A stretch of 64,000 nt of DNA from JAVEDQ01 sp963783105 (GTDB lineage Bacteria; Actinomycetota; Actinomycetes; Frankiales; Frankiaceae). Below, piece by piece: positions 41,836 to 50,687 of this stretch (positions within the stretch are counted from its first letter, which is position 1; each line of letters begins with the position of its first letter). The position numbers and the translations under genes are program-made. The DNA lies in assembly GCA_963783105.1 (NCBI GenBank), contig CAWAMI010000005.1:174404-238403 (forward strand), written 5' to 3'. The notes below the pieces were generated by a model that was not told the origin of the DNA, searched no databases, and was given only the letters and a program-made list of their open reading frames with translations.

Positions 41836-41893
41836 GCCCCAGAAGGTAGCCAGTCCCGGCTGCGTTACTCCTGCTCGCCCCGCCCCGCTTGCC

Positions 41894-41949
41894 GGTCCCG
41901 GTTGCCCGGTCCCGGTTGCCCGGTCCCGGTTGCCCGGCCCCGGTCGCCT
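41894..41949. repeat. 14-bp tandem repeat (3 exact copies plus 1 diverged)
   Basis: GGTCCCGGTTGCCC occurs at 41894-41907, 41908-41921 and 41922-41935; a fourth unit (GGCCCCGGTCGCCT, 41936-41949) differs at three positions. It lies in the divergent gap between nadE and the HAD gene and runs directly into the HAD promoter box TAGCCT (41949-41954). Confidence 0.85.
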
Positions 41950-41960
41950 AGCCTCAGACC

Positions 41961-42755
41961 GTGACCCCGGTGACCGCCGTCGTCTTCGACCTCGACGGCA
42001 CCCTGCTCGACCACCGGACGTCGGCGCGCGCCGGGCTGGCCCGCTGGGTCGCAGGGTTCGGCGTGCCGATGACCGACGACATCGAGCGGGCCTGGTTCGC
42101 CGCGGAGGAGAAGCACTTCGGCGAGTGGCGGCGCGGCGAGATCGAGCACGTCGAGCAGCGGCGCCGGCGGATGCGCAGTTTCCTGCCGGTCGTCGGCCGG
42201 CCCGTCGGCAGCGACGCCGAGCTGGAACGCGCCTTCGAGTCCTACCTGCAGGCCTACCGCGGCAGCTGGGTCGGGTTCCCCGACGTGGACGAGGCGCTCG
42301 ACGCCGTGCTCGCCCGCGGGCTCGCCACCGGCGTCCTGACGAACGGCACCCGCAGCCTGCAGGAGGCGAAGCTCGCTCACCTCGGGCTGCTGGAGCGCAT
42401 AGGGCCGGTCGTCTGCGCGGCCGAGATCGGCGTCGCGAAGCCGCACCCGGACGCGTTCCGCGCCGCCTGCGAGGCGGTGGGCAGGCCGCCGGAGCAGGTG
42501 CTCTACGTCGGCGACGAGCACCCGGTCGACGTCCTCGGCGCCCGGCAGGCCGGGCTCGGGGCCGTGCTCGTCGACCGCGGCCAGTACGACCGGGGCGAGG
42601 CGGAACCGGTGGAGGAGGCGGTGCGGGTGCACTCGCTGGTCGATCTGCTGGATCTGCTGGATCTACCGGACCTGCCGCACCTGTCGGGCCCGCTCGAGGC
42701 CCCCTCGGTCAGGCCGGCGGGGTCATCGACGGCAGCTGCACGTCCCGGCAGGTGA
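41961..42755 (+). CDS. HAD-superfamily hydrolase (phosphatase)
   Basis: The 264-residue product has the HAD motifs: motif I FDLDGTLLD, motif II VLTNGTRS, motif III Lys in GVAKPHPDAF and motif IV VGDEHPVDVLGARQAG. A small helical cap (residues about 20-100) suggests a phosphoglycolate- or haloacid-type enzyme; the substrate is unknown. The last 40 residues are a Leu-Asp-Pro repeat (LLDLLDLPDLP) beyond the fold. TAGCCT lies 6 nt before the GTG start. Its 3' end overlaps the convergent GH3 gene by 47 bp. Confidence 0.88.
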   Translation: MTPVTAVVFDLDGTLLDHRTSARAGLARWVAGFGVPMTDDIERAWFAAEEKHFGEWRRGEIEHVEQRRRRMRSFLPVVGRPVGSDAELERAFESYLQAYRGSWVGFPDVDEALDAVLARGLATGVLTNGTRSLQEAKLAHLGLLERIGPVVCAAEIGVAKPHPDAFRAACEAVGRPPEQVLYVGDEHPVDVLGARQAGLGAVLVDRGQYDRGEAEPVEEAVRVHSLVDLLDLLDLPDLPHLSGPLEAPSVRPAGSSTAAARPGR

Positions 42756-43887
42756 GCGCCCTCGGGTCGCCGCCGGCCAGAGCGGTCATCCTCGCGGCCG
42801 CCTCGTCCAGCCTCGCCTCGTCCAGCTCGCCGCTGCGCACGGCCGCGACGATCGCGTCCCGCATCCGTTTCGCCTGCGTCCCGTCGGTGAACAGCAACGC
42901 GTCGACCCCTGCGCGCAGCCCCTGCACCGCGGCCTTCGGATAGTCGTAGCGCAGGTTGACCGCGCCCATCCCGAGGGAATCGCTCATCGCCACGCCGGTG
43001 AAGCCGAGCTGACGCAGCAGCGCATAGGCCTCCGGCGACATGCTGGCCGGCTGGTCGCGGATGCCGAGGCTCGGATAGGAAGCATGGCTGACCATGATCA
43101 CCGGAACGCCGGCACGGATCGCGTCGACGAACGGCGCGAGGTCCGTGCGGTCGAGTTCGGGGCGCGGGGTGCTCACGACGGCCACCTCGGCATGGGTGTC
43201 GCTCTGCGCGCGGCCGAGGCCGGGGAAGTGCTTGATCGTCGGGACGATCCCGCCGGCGGCGAGACCGCCCGCGACGGCGAGTGCGTCGCGGGAGGCCCCG
43301 CTCGGCACCGAGGAGTACGAGCGGCTGCCGATGGTCGACGCGCCGCCGGTGGTGACGTCGGCGACAGGCGCCAGATCGCCGGAGACGCCGAGATGCCGCA
43401 GGTAGCTGGCGAGCAGCTGACCGCGGGCGAACAGCGCCTTCTCCGGCAGGTTGCCGCTCGCGTACGCCGAGTCGGTGGGTCCGAGCAGGGGGCGGAAGGT
43501 CGAGACCTGCCCGCCCTCCTCGTCAGAGGTGATCAACAGTGGCCGCGGGCTGCGCTTGCGCAGGGCGGCCGTCAGCGCCTGCACCTGGCGCTCGGACTCG
43601 ACGTTGCGCGCGGTCAGGAGGACGCCGCCGACCCCGAGCTGCGGTAGCTCCGTGGCCAGGCGGTCGTCGGGGTCCAGCGTCTCCGGCATGCCGGCGACCA
43701 GGACGGCGGCCGCCCGCTGCTCGATCGGCGCCGGCCGGCAGGGCGGCACCGAGGGCGCCGTTGCCTCCTCCGGAACGGGCGTTCGCTGGGCCTCCGGCAG
43801 GCTGTTGCACGAGAGCGGCAACACCGTCAGCAGCGCCGCGCCGATCGCCCACGTCGACCAGCGTCGCCCCCGCGATCGCCCCCGCAC
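42709..43887 (-). CDS. Glycoside hydrolase family 3 lipoprotein (beta-N-acetylhexosaminidase-like)
   Basis: The 392-residue protein has an N-terminal signal with a lipobox-like LPLSC (Cys27), then a GH3 domain: GGVLLTARNVES, LITSDEEGGQV, KHFPGLGRAQSDTH with the catalytic His, and SDSLGMGAV with the nucleophile Asp. These match NagZ-type N-acetylglucosaminidases that trim peptidoglycan or glycan fragments outside the membrane. The start may be further inside. The C-terminus overlaps the HAD gene by 47 bp on the other strand. Confidence 0.9.
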   Translation of the reverse strand: MRGRSRGRRWSTWAIGAALLTVLPLSCNSLPEAQRTPVPEEATAPSVPPCRPAPIEQRAAAVLVAGMPETLDPDDRLATELPQLGVGGVLLTARNVESERQVQALTAALRKRSPRPLLITSDEEGGQVSTFRPLLGPTDSAYASGNLPEKALFARGQLLASYLRHLGVSGDLAPVADVTTGGASTIGSRSYSSVPSGASRDALAVAGGLAAGGIVPTIKHFPGLGRAQSDTHAEVAVVSTPRPELDRTDLAPFVDAIRAGVPVIMVSHASYPSLGIRDQPASMSPEAYALLRQLGFTGVAMSDSLGMGAVNLRYDYPKAAVQGLRAGVDALLFTDGTQAKRMRDAIVAAVRSGELDEARLDEAAARMTALAGGDPRALTCRDVQLPSMTPPA

Positions 43888-44010
43888 CGGGCAGACGGTA
43901 TCCGTGAGAGCACCGCGGGGCGCGGAGGTGACGCGCGGGAACGACCGGACATCAAGAAGAGTCAGACATTTCTGCGCAACGCGTCCGCCACATCCGCGAG
44001 CCGGGCACCC

Positions 44011-44039
44011 GGAAATGATCTCGAGGTGATTGCATTTCC
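44011..44039. promoter_or_regulatory. Inverted repeat GGAAATG-N15-CATTTCC before the lipase start
   Basis: The right arm (44033-44039) ends 3 bp before the GTG at 44043. The arms are AT-rich against the local background. It could be an operator near the start site or a hairpin limiting initiation. Confidence 0.4.
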
Positions 44040-44042
44040 CCC

Positions 44043-44900
44043 GTGCGACGGCCTCCCCTGTTCATAGCGATCGCCGGGGTCGTCGTCGTCGCGCTGTCCA
44101 CCCTCGTGCTGACCGCGTTCGGTCCGGCCGCGCACGTCAGGTCCAGCGCATCATCGCTGGGCGCACGGTCAGCCGCGCCGCCCGAGCCAGGTGCCCGGGC
44201 GATCGACGGCACCCTGCTGCCCGCCGGGGCGCCCGACGACGTGCCGGTCCTGCTCGTGCACGGGTACAAGGGCAACGCGAGGCAGCTGCAGGCGATCGCC
44301 GACCGGCTCGAGCGGGACGGTCGTCGCGTCGTGGAGGTGACGCTTCCGGAGCACGGCACCGGCGACCTTCGCGTCGCGGCGTTCCAGCTGGCGCTCGCCG
44401 CCCGAGACGTCGGCGCGCCGGAGGTCGACATGGTCGGCTTCTCCCTCGGCGGACTGGTCGCGCGGGCATGGCTGCTCGTCGACGATCAGCAGGTCCGGAT
44501 CCGGCACCTCGTCATGGTCTCGGTGCCCAACGGCGGCGTCGCGTTGCCGGAGGACAGCGGACTGCCGTACCAGGAGTCCTGTGAGACGGACAAGGCCTGC
44601 GGGCAGCTCCGGCCCGGGTCGGGCTTCCTGCGGATGCTGGACGACAACCCGTTGGCCGACGGGCGGGACGACTGGTTGACCATCGCCTCCGACTCCGACC
44701 GGCTTGTGCACCCGGCGACGCTCGTCGCCCTGACGGGCGCCCGCAACCTGACCGTGCAGGAGGTGTGCCCGAACATCGAGGTCGACCACGGCGAGATGGA
44801 CAACGCGCCGGTCGTCGTCGGCATCGTTCGGTTGTTCCTCGATGAGGAGCTGCCCGCTAACCCCACGTGCGCCGACGCGCTCGCCGCGGCGAGCAACTGA
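44043..44900 (+). CDS. Secreted alpha/beta-hydrolase (lipase-like)
   Basis: The 285-residue product has an N-terminal signal or anchor (PPLFIAIAGVVVVALSTLVL), a VLLVHGYKGNARQLQAIADR oxyanion segment, and the nucleophile elbow GFSLGGLVARAWLL. A late HGEMDN segment supplies the catalytic His. The three Cys pairs in the C-terminal part suggest disulfides outside the cell. The layout resembles triacylglycerol lipase/esterases with an added PGAP1-like fold, substrate unknown. GTG start; divergent from the GH3 gene. Confidence 0.85.
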   Translation: MRRPPLFIAIAGVVVVALSTLVLTAFGPAAHVRSSASSLGARSAAPPEPGARAIDGTLLPAGAPDDVPVLLVHGYKGNARQLQAIADRLERDGRRVVEVTLPEHGTGDLRVAAFQLALAARDVGAPEVDMVGFSLGGLVARAWLLVDDQQVRIRHLVMVSVPNGGVALPEDSGLPYQESCETDKACGQLRPGSGFLRMLDDNPLADGRDDWLTIASDSDRLVHPATLVALTGARNLTVQEVCPNIEVDHGEMDNAPVVVGIVRLFLDEELPANPTCADALAAASN

Positions 44901-44969
44901 GGGGCCCGACGCCGCTCTACGCGCACGGCTACCGGAACACGGCCTCAACCGCTACTAGGCTTTCGCGGT

Positions 44970-46310
44970 ATGGAGAGGCAGCAGGAATTCGTCCTGCGGA
45001 CGTTGGAGGAACGCGACATCCGTTTTGTGCGGTTGTGGTTCACCGACGTTCTCGGCGTGCTGAAGTCGGTCGCCGTCGCGCCGGCGGAACTCGAGGGCGC
45101 GTTCGACGAGGGCATCGGCTTCGACGGCTCCGCGATCGAGGGCTTCGCCCGCGTCTACGAGGCCGACATGCTGGCCAAGCCGGACCCGTCGACCTTCCAG
45201 GTGCTCCCGTGGCGGGGTGACAACCCGGGCACCGCCCGCATGTTCTGCGACATCGTCCAGCCCGACGGCTCGCCCTCGCCGGCCGACCCACGCTCGGTGC
45301 TCCGCCGGACCCTGGGAAAGGCCGCCGACGCGGGGTTCACCTTCTACACCCACCCCGAGGTCGAGTTCTTCCTGCTGCGGGACCGGCCGACCGGCGACGG
45401 CTCCGTCCCCTCGCCGGTCGACCAGGGCGGATACTTCGACCTGACCCCGCACGACGTGACGCATGACTTCCGCCGCGAGGCGATCACGATGCTCGAGCGG
45501 GTCGGCATCTCGGTGGAGTTCAGCCACCACGAGGTCGCGCCCGGACAGCAGGAGATCGACCTGCGCTACGCCGATGCGCTCACGACAGCGGACAACATCA
45601 TGACCTTCCGCCTCGTGATCAAGGAGGTGGCGATGCAGCAGGGCGTCTACGCCACCTTCATGCCGAAGCCCTTCAGCGACCAGCCGGGCTCAGGAATGCA
45701 CACCCACCTGTCCCTGTTCGAGGGCGACCGCAACGCCTTCTACGACCCGTCCGACCCGCTGCACCTGTCGACGGTGGCGAAGTCGTTCATCACCGGTCTC
45801 CTCGTGCACGCCCGCGACATCACGGCGGTCACGAACCAGTGGGTGAACTCGTACAAGCGGTTGAACTGGGGCGGCGAGGCGCCGTCCTACGTCTCGTGGG
45901 GGCACAACAACCGGTCCGCGCTCGTGCGGGTGCCGATGTACAAGCCGAACAAGGGTCAGTCGACTCGGGTCGAGGTGCGCACCCCCGACTCCGCCTGCAA
46001 CCCCTATCTGGCGTTCGCCCTCATGCTCGCCGCGGGGCTGGACGGCATCGAGAAGGGCTACGACCTGCCGCCGGGCGCAGACGGAGACGTTCAGACGCTG
46101 ACCGACGCTCAACGCCGGGAACTCGGGCTCGACCCGCTGCCGGACTCGCTGGCCAGCGCGATCGAGACGATGGAGTCCTCCGAGTTGGTCCGTAACACGC
46201 TGGGGGAGGGCGTCTTCGACTTCTTCCTGCGCAACAAGCGCGCCGAGTGGGACGAGTACCGCCGCAACGTCACACCGTTCGAGATCAACCGGTACCTGCC
46301 GGTGCTCTGA
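44970..46310 (+). CDS. glnA2: Glutamine synthetase GlnA2-type (type I)
   Basis: The 446-residue protein is a type I glutamine synthetase with FDGSAIEGFARVYEADM, EVEFFL, GQQEIDLRYADAL, GSGMHTHLSLFEG, NRSALVRVP and a C-terminal NPYLAFALMLAAGLDG. It lacks the NLYDLP tyrosine site for adenylylation (the region reads GYDLPPGADGD), as expected for mycobacterial GlnA2. It is directly upstream of glnE, as in mycobacteria. TAGGCT (44956-44961) lies 8 nt before the ATG. A short tandem repeat begins inside its last codons. Confidence 0.93.
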   Translation: MERQQEFVLRTLEERDIRFVRLWFTDVLGVLKSVAVAPAELEGAFDEGIGFDGSAIEGFARVYEADMLAKPDPSTFQVLPWRGDNPGTARMFCDIVQPDGSPSPADPRSVLRRTLGKAADAGFTFYTHPEVEFFLLRDRPTGDGSVPSPVDQGGYFDLTPHDVTHDFRREAITMLERVGISVEFSHHEVAPGQQEIDLRYADALTTADNIMTFRLVIKEVAMQQGVYATFMPKPFSDQPGSGMHTHLSLFEGDRNAFYDPSDPLHLSTVAKSFITGLLVHARDITAVTNQWVNSYKRLNWGGEAPSYVSWGHNNRSALVRVPMYKPNKGQSTRVEVRTPDSACNPYLAFALMLAAGLDGIEKGYDLPPGADGDVQTLTDAQRRELGLDPLPDSLASAIETMESSELVRNTLGEGVFDFFLRNKRAEWDEYRRNVTPFEINRYLPVL

Positions 46311-46354
46311 GGTCGGCAGTGCTCTGAGGTCTACCGGTGCTCCGAGGTCGGCAG
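46303..46354. repeat. 17-18-bp tandem repeat spanning the glnA2 stop codon (3 copies)
   Basis: Units start TGCTCTGAGGTC or TGCTCCGAGGTC at 46303, 46320 and 46338, with lengths of 17, 18 and 17 bp. The first unit contains the glnA2 TGA. The pattern is a duplication of the gene end into the spacer before glnE. Confidence 0.8.
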
Positions 46355-46368
46355 TGCTGGGGACGCGA

Positions 46369-46560
46369 TCAGCGCTTGCGTCGGTCGTGCTTCGACTGTG
46401 CGCGCTTGTCCCGGCGGACCTTCCGGGATCGGCCGTTCGCCGTGGAGTGGCTCGGCTGTGCGGAGGGCCCGACCCGGCTGCGGCCCCGGCTCCGGTTCAC
46501 GACGGTCAGCCCGGCGACGACGAGCAGGACGGCCAGCAGGCAGGCTCCGAGAATGGTCAC
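46369..46560 (-). CDS. Small single-span membrane protein (hypothetical)
   Basis: From GTG 46560 the frame gives 63 residues: one membrane helix (ILGACLLAVLLVVAGLTVV) and a very basic Ser/Arg/Lys tail ending SKHDRRKR. The frame is open to 46689, which would add a charged N-terminus. No family is recognised. It is on the opposite strand to glnE and partly overlaps the glnE upstream region. Support is the hydrophobic segment and codon bias only. Confidence 0.45.
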   Translation of the reverse strand: MTILGACLLAVLLVVAGLTVVNRSRGRSRVGPSAQPSHSTANGRSRKVRRDKRAQSKHDRRKR

Positions 46561-46719
46561 CCCAGCAGGCCACCACGGACACGGCGGGTCCGCTTCACCC
46601 CGACGGCACGATCGTCGGGGCCGCTCGGTGTCGCGCCTCAACGGGTTTTCGGCGTCGCCGTGCCGGACGGCCTCGTTCTCCGCCGACACCGCACCGCCCG
46701 TCGGCTACCTTTCCTCGTT

Positions 46720-49700
46720 GTGGCTCCGCCGCAGACCCGCAGCAGCACCCCGACCGGCCGCATGGCCCGGTACGGCTTCCGGGACGCCGGCGCGGCCGCC
46801 GAGGTCGCCGAGCGGCTCGGTCTCGACGACGTCGTCCTCGCGCCGCTGGCCGCGGCCGCAGACCCGGACCTCGCGGTCGCCACGCTCGACCGGCTCGTCG
46901 AGGCGGCGGGGCGAGCGCCGCTGGACACGATGCGGGAAGAGTCGGGGCTCCGCCGGCGACTGATCGCCGTCCTCGGCGCCAGCGCCGCGCTGGGCGACCA
47001 CCTCGTCACGCATCCCGAGGACTGGAAGCTGCTGTGCGAGGACGGGGTCGTCCCCACGCTGGAGACGCCGGCGAACCGGAAGCCGGCGGACGCCGACGAG
47101 CTTCGCCTCGCGCACCGGCGCGGGATGCTCGTGCTCGCCGGCCGGGACCTGACCGGGGAGCTCGAGCTCTGGGACGTCGCCGACATCCTCGCCGAGCTCG
47201 CCGGCTCCGCGCTGCAGGTCGCGCTCGACCTCGCGCGCGAGGAGATGGGGGAGAGGGCCGAGGCCGCCCGGCTCGCCGTCATCGCCATGGGCAAGTGCGG
47301 CGGGCAGGAGCTGAACTACGTCAGCGACGTCGACGTCGTCTTCGTCGGCGAGCCGGTCGACGACGACCCGGACGGCCTGACGGTCGCCACCCGGCTCGCC
47401 GAGAAGCTGATCAAGATCTGCTCGGAAGCGACGGCCGAGGGCGCGATGTTCCAGGTGGACGCCAACCTGCGCCCCGAGGGCAGGCAGGGGCCGCTGGTGC
47501 GCACGCTGGCGAGCCACGAGGCGTACTACAAGCGGTGGGCCCGTACCTGGGAGTACCAGGCGCTGCTCAAGGCCCGTCCGGTCGCCGGCGACCTCGAGCT
47601 GGGGCAGAAGTACGCGGACATGGTCGCTCCCATGGTCTGGTCGGCCGCGAGCCGCCCGAACTTCGTCCCCGACGTGCAGGCGATGCGGCGCCGGGTCGAG
47701 GAGAACATCCCGAAGCCGCAGCTCGACCGGCAGGTCAAGCTGGGGCCCGGCGGGCTGCGGGACATCGAGTTCGCCGTCCAGTTGCTGCAGATGGTGCACG
47801 GGCGCACGGACGGGCGCGTCCACTCCCGCAGCACGCTTCCTGCGATCGAGCAGCTCACGGACAACGGCTACATCGGCCGGATGGATTCGTCCTCGCTGGC
47901 CGACTCCTACGTCTTCCTCCGCGACCTGGAGCACCGGCTCCAGCTGCAGCGGCTGCGACGGACCCACGTCCTGCCGACGGACCCGGACGATCTCCGTTGG
48001 CTGGCCCGCGCCATGGGTTTCCGCGACGTGGAGAAGTTCGACGCCGAGCGCGCGCGGCACGTACGCGAGGTCCGGCGCCTGCACGAGAAGCTGTTCTACC
48101 GGCCGCTGCTGGAGTCGGTCGCGCGGCTGCCCGCCGACCACGCGCGGTTCAACACCCGGCTGACCCCCAAGGCCGCTCAGGCCCGGCTGCAGGCCCTCGG
48201 CTTCGAGGACCCGGCGGGGGCGCTCAAGCACCTGCAGGCCCTGTCCATCGGCCTCTCGCGCACCGCGACCATCCAGCGGGTGCTGTTGCCGGCGATGCTG
48301 AACGCCTTCGCCGACGCCGCGGACCCGGACGCCGGGCTCAAGGCCTACCGGCAGGTCAGCGACGCGCTGGGGAGCACGCCCTGGTATCTCAGGCTGCTGC
48401 GCGACGAGGGCACCGGCGGCGGGGCCGGTGGCGGCGGAGCGGCGGAGCGGCTCGCCCGTCTGCTGGCGAACAGCCCGTACGTGGCCGATCTGATGACGCG
48501 GGCCCCGGAGTCGGTGCGGCTCGTGCGCTCGGTCGACGAGCTGCGTCCTCGATCCCGCGAGCAGGTCGCCACCGCCCTGCTGTCGGTGGTGCGGCGCAAC
48601 GCCGACTGGGAGGACGCCGTGGCGGCCGCGCGCGGGGTCCGCCGCCTCGAGCTGGTGCGGGTGGCCTGCGCGGACCTGCTCGACCTGCTCGACGTCGCCG
48701 AGGTGGGCGCCGCCCTGTCCGACGCGGCGGCGGCAACGCTGGCCGCCGCGCTCGACGTGGCGTCCCGCAAGGTGGAGGTGGAGCTCCGCGGCCCGCTGCC
48801 CTGCACGATCGCCGTCATCGCCATGGGGCGGCTCGGCGGCAACGAGATCGGCTACGGCAGCGACGCCGACGTCATGTTCGTGTTCGAGACCCGGCCGCAG
48901 GCGGACGAGGAGACCGCCGCGCGGGCGGCCAAGGCGGTCGCCGAGGAGATGCGCCGCCTGCTCGCGCTGCCCGCCCCGGACCCGCCGTTGCTGCTCGACG
49001 TCGCGCTGCGCCCGGAGGGCCGGCAGGGGCCGATCGCGCGGACGCTGTCGAGCTACGAGGCCTACTACCGGCGCTGGTCGATCGGCTGGGAGACGCAGGC
49101 GCTGCTGCGGGCGGTGCCGATCGCCGGCGACGTGGAGCTCGGCATGCGCTTCTCCGAGCTGGCCGACCGGGTGCGCTACCCCGAGACGATGCCGCCGCAG
49201 GCCGTCTCCGAGGTCGCCCGCCTCAAGGGCCGCATGGAGTCCGAGCGGATCGGACGCAACGTGGACCGGACGCTGCACCTCAAGCTCGGGCCCGGCGGGC
49301 TGACCGACGTCGAATGGGTGGCGCAGCTGCTGCAGCTCCAGCACGCCGCCAGGCACCCGGAGCTGAGGACGACGTCGACGCTCGACGCGCTGCACGCCGC
49401 GACGGCGGCCGGCCTGCTGTCGGAGGCCGAGGGGGAGATCCTGACGGACGCGTGGCGGCGGGCGGTGCGGCTGCGCAACGCCGTCGTCCTGACCACCGGC
49501 AAGGCGCAGGACGCGCTGCCCACCGGCGAACGGGCGCTCGGGCGGGTGGCGCAGGTCGTCGGCTACTCGGCGGACGAGGGGCAGCAGCTGATCGAGGATC
49601 ATCGGCAGCGCGGGCGGCGGACCCGGGAGGTCGTCGACGAGGTGTTCCGGCGTTGCGCGGAGCAGGCCGAGTCCGCCGGAGGCAGCACGCCAGGCGGTTC

Positions 49701-49746
49701 GGAGACGGCAGGCACGTCGGACGACAACGGACAGGAGACGGGATGA
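46720..49746 (+). CDS. glnE: Bifunctional glutamine synthetase adenylyltransferase/deadenylase GlnE
   Basis: GlnE adds and removes AMP on glutamine synthetase. The 1008-residue protein has two nucleotidyltransferase domains: the first with AVIAMGKCGGQELNYVSDVD and the second with AVIAMGRLGGNEIGYGSDAD, each with a DxD catalytic pair. Both are followed by paired helical domains with VKLGPGGLRDIEFAVQ and LKLGPGGLTDVEWVAQ. The start GTG 46720 follows TACCTT by 8 nt; the frame is open to 46354 but the upstream part has no family residues. Length is normal. Its stop overlaps the next gene. Confidence 0.96.
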   Translation: MAPPQTRSSTPTGRMARYGFRDAGAAAEVAERLGLDDVVLAPLAAAADPDLAVATLDRLVEAAGRAPLDTMREESGLRRRLIAVLGASAALGDHLVTHPEDWKLLCEDGVVPTLETPANRKPADADELRLAHRRGMLVLAGRDLTGELELWDVADILAELAGSALQVALDLAREEMGERAEAARLAVIAMGKCGGQELNYVSDVDVVFVGEPVDDDPDGLTVATRLAEKLIKICSEATAEGAMFQVDANLRPEGRQGPLVRTLASHEAYYKRWARTWEYQALLKARPVAGDLELGQKYADMVAPMVWSAASRPNFVPDVQAMRRRVEENIPKPQLDRQVKLGPGGLRDIEFAVQLLQMVHGRTDGRVHSRSTLPAIEQLTDNGYIGRMDSSSLADSYVFLRDLEHRLQLQRLRRTHVLPTDPDDLRWLARAMGFRDVEKFDAERARHVREVRRLHEKLFYRPLLESVARLPADHARFNTRLTPKAAQARLQALGFEDPAGALKHLQALSIGLSRTATIQRVLLPAMLNAFADAADPDAGLKAYRQVSDALGSTPWYLRLLRDEGTGGGAGGGGAAERLARLLANSPYVADLMTRAPESVRLVRSVDELRPRSREQVATALLSVVRRNADWEDAVAAARGVRRLELVRVACADLLDLLDVAEVGAALSDAAAATLAAALDVASRKVEVELRGPLPCTIAVIAMGRLGGNEIGYGSDADVMFVFETRPQADEETAARAAKAVAEEMRRLLALPAPDPPLLLDVALRPEGRQGPIARTLSSYEAYYRRWSIGWETQALLRAVPIAGDVELGMRFSELADRVRYPETMPPQAVSEVARLKGRMESERIGRNVDRTLHLKLGPGGLTDVEWVAQLLQLQHAARHPELRTTSTLDALHAATAAGLLSEAEGEILTDAWRRAVRLRNAVVLTTGKAQDALPTGERALGRVAQVVGYSADEGQQLIEDHRQRGRRTREVVDEVFRRCAEQAESAGGSTPGGSETAGTSDDNGQETG

Positions 49747-50687
49747 GCGTCGCGGACAGCCCCGGCCGGGAGCGGGACACCGCGCAGCCCCGGCATCGAC
49801 AGGTCGCCGTCCCCGGCCGGCGGCTGGCCCTGCGCCGCTGGGAACCGGCCGAGCGCGAGCCGGGGAACCCGCCGGTCCTGCTGCTGCACGGCGTCCCCGA
49901 GACGTCGGCGTGCTTCGAGGATCTGGCGGCGACGCTGGCATCCGACCGGGTGGTGCTCGCACCGGACCTGCCCGGGCTGGGGGACTCCGAGGTCCGGGGC
50001 CCGTACGACGTCCGGTCGGTCACGTCGTCGCTGCTGTCCCTGCTCGCCGCCGAGCTGGACGGCATGGCCGACTCGCCGGACGGCGACACCGGCGACCGCG
50101 AGGACGAGCCCGTGCGGATCGACGTCGTCGGGCACGACTGGGGCGGTTCGATCGCGCTGGCCCTCGCCGCGGCCCGTCCCGGGCTGGTGCGGCGGCTCGT
50201 CGTGATCAGCGCGCCCTATCGCAAGGTCGACCTGGTCCGGGCCTGGCACATCCCCGTGCTCGGCCTGGTGCCGCCCGGGCTGTTCTCCGGAGCAGGCCGG
50301 GCGATGGTGCGGGGGATGTTCCGCTACGCGTGGGGTGCGGGTCGACCGCCGTCCGAGATGGTGAACGCCTACGCGGCCGCCTACGCAGCGCGGGAGCGGG
50401 TGCGGGCGATGGCCGGCTACTACCGCGCCGCCGTGCGCCGGCGGGGGCAGGGGGACGAGGGCTCGGGGCAGCCCGGTGCCCGCGCCGACCGGAGCCTCGT
50501 CATATGGGGGACCGAGGACCCGCCGATGCCCCTGCCGGTCGGCGAGAGCGTGGTGAGCGACCTAGGCCGAGTCAACGACCCGGCGACCGTGGGCATGGTC
50601 ACCCTGCCCGGCGTCGGCCACTGGCCGCTCGAGGAGGCGCCCGGCGTGGTCCTCCCGCTTCTCGCCGAGTTCCTCCGACGACCCTGA
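49743..50687 (+). CDS. Alpha/beta hydrolase (epoxide-hydrolase/dehalogenase-like)
   Basis: The 314-residue product has VLLLHGVPETSACFEDLAAT (oxyanion HG), APDLPGLGDSEVRGPYDV and the nucleophile elbow VVGHDWGGSIALALA with Asp as nucleophile, which places it with epoxide hydrolases or haloalkane dehalogenases. VIWGTEDPPMPLP and GVGHWPLEEAPG give the acid and His. Substrate unknown. ATG 49743 overlaps the glnE TGA (ATGA), so it is co-translated with glnE. Its last 126 bp overlap the convergent PAP2 gene. Confidence 0.88.
   Translation: MSVADSPGRERDTAQPRHRQVAVPGRRLALRRWEPAEREPGNPPVLLLHGVPETSACFEDLAATLASDRVVLAPDLPGLGDSEVRGPYDVRSVTSSLLSLLAAELDGMADSPDGDTGDREDEPVRIDVVGHDWGGSIALALAAARPGLVRRLVVISAPYRKVDLVRAWHIPVLGLVPPGLFSGAGRAMVRGMFRYAWGAGRPPSEMVNAYAAAYAARERVRAMAGYYRAAVRRRGQGDEGSGQPGARADRSLVIWGTEDPPMPLPVGESVVSDLGRVNDPATVGMVTLPGVGHWPLEEAPGVVLPLLAEFLRRP

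Noticed and set aside
46705..49962. 1085-codon open frame on the minus strand opposite glnE
   Set aside because: It is a shadow of glnE with Arg/Gly/Pro-rich composition and no motif; glnE on the other strand is unmistakable.
46398..50687. 1429-codon plus-strand frame as one giant gene
   Set aside because: Only its last 314 codons (from ATG 49743) carry hydrolase motifs; the rest is out of frame with glnE.
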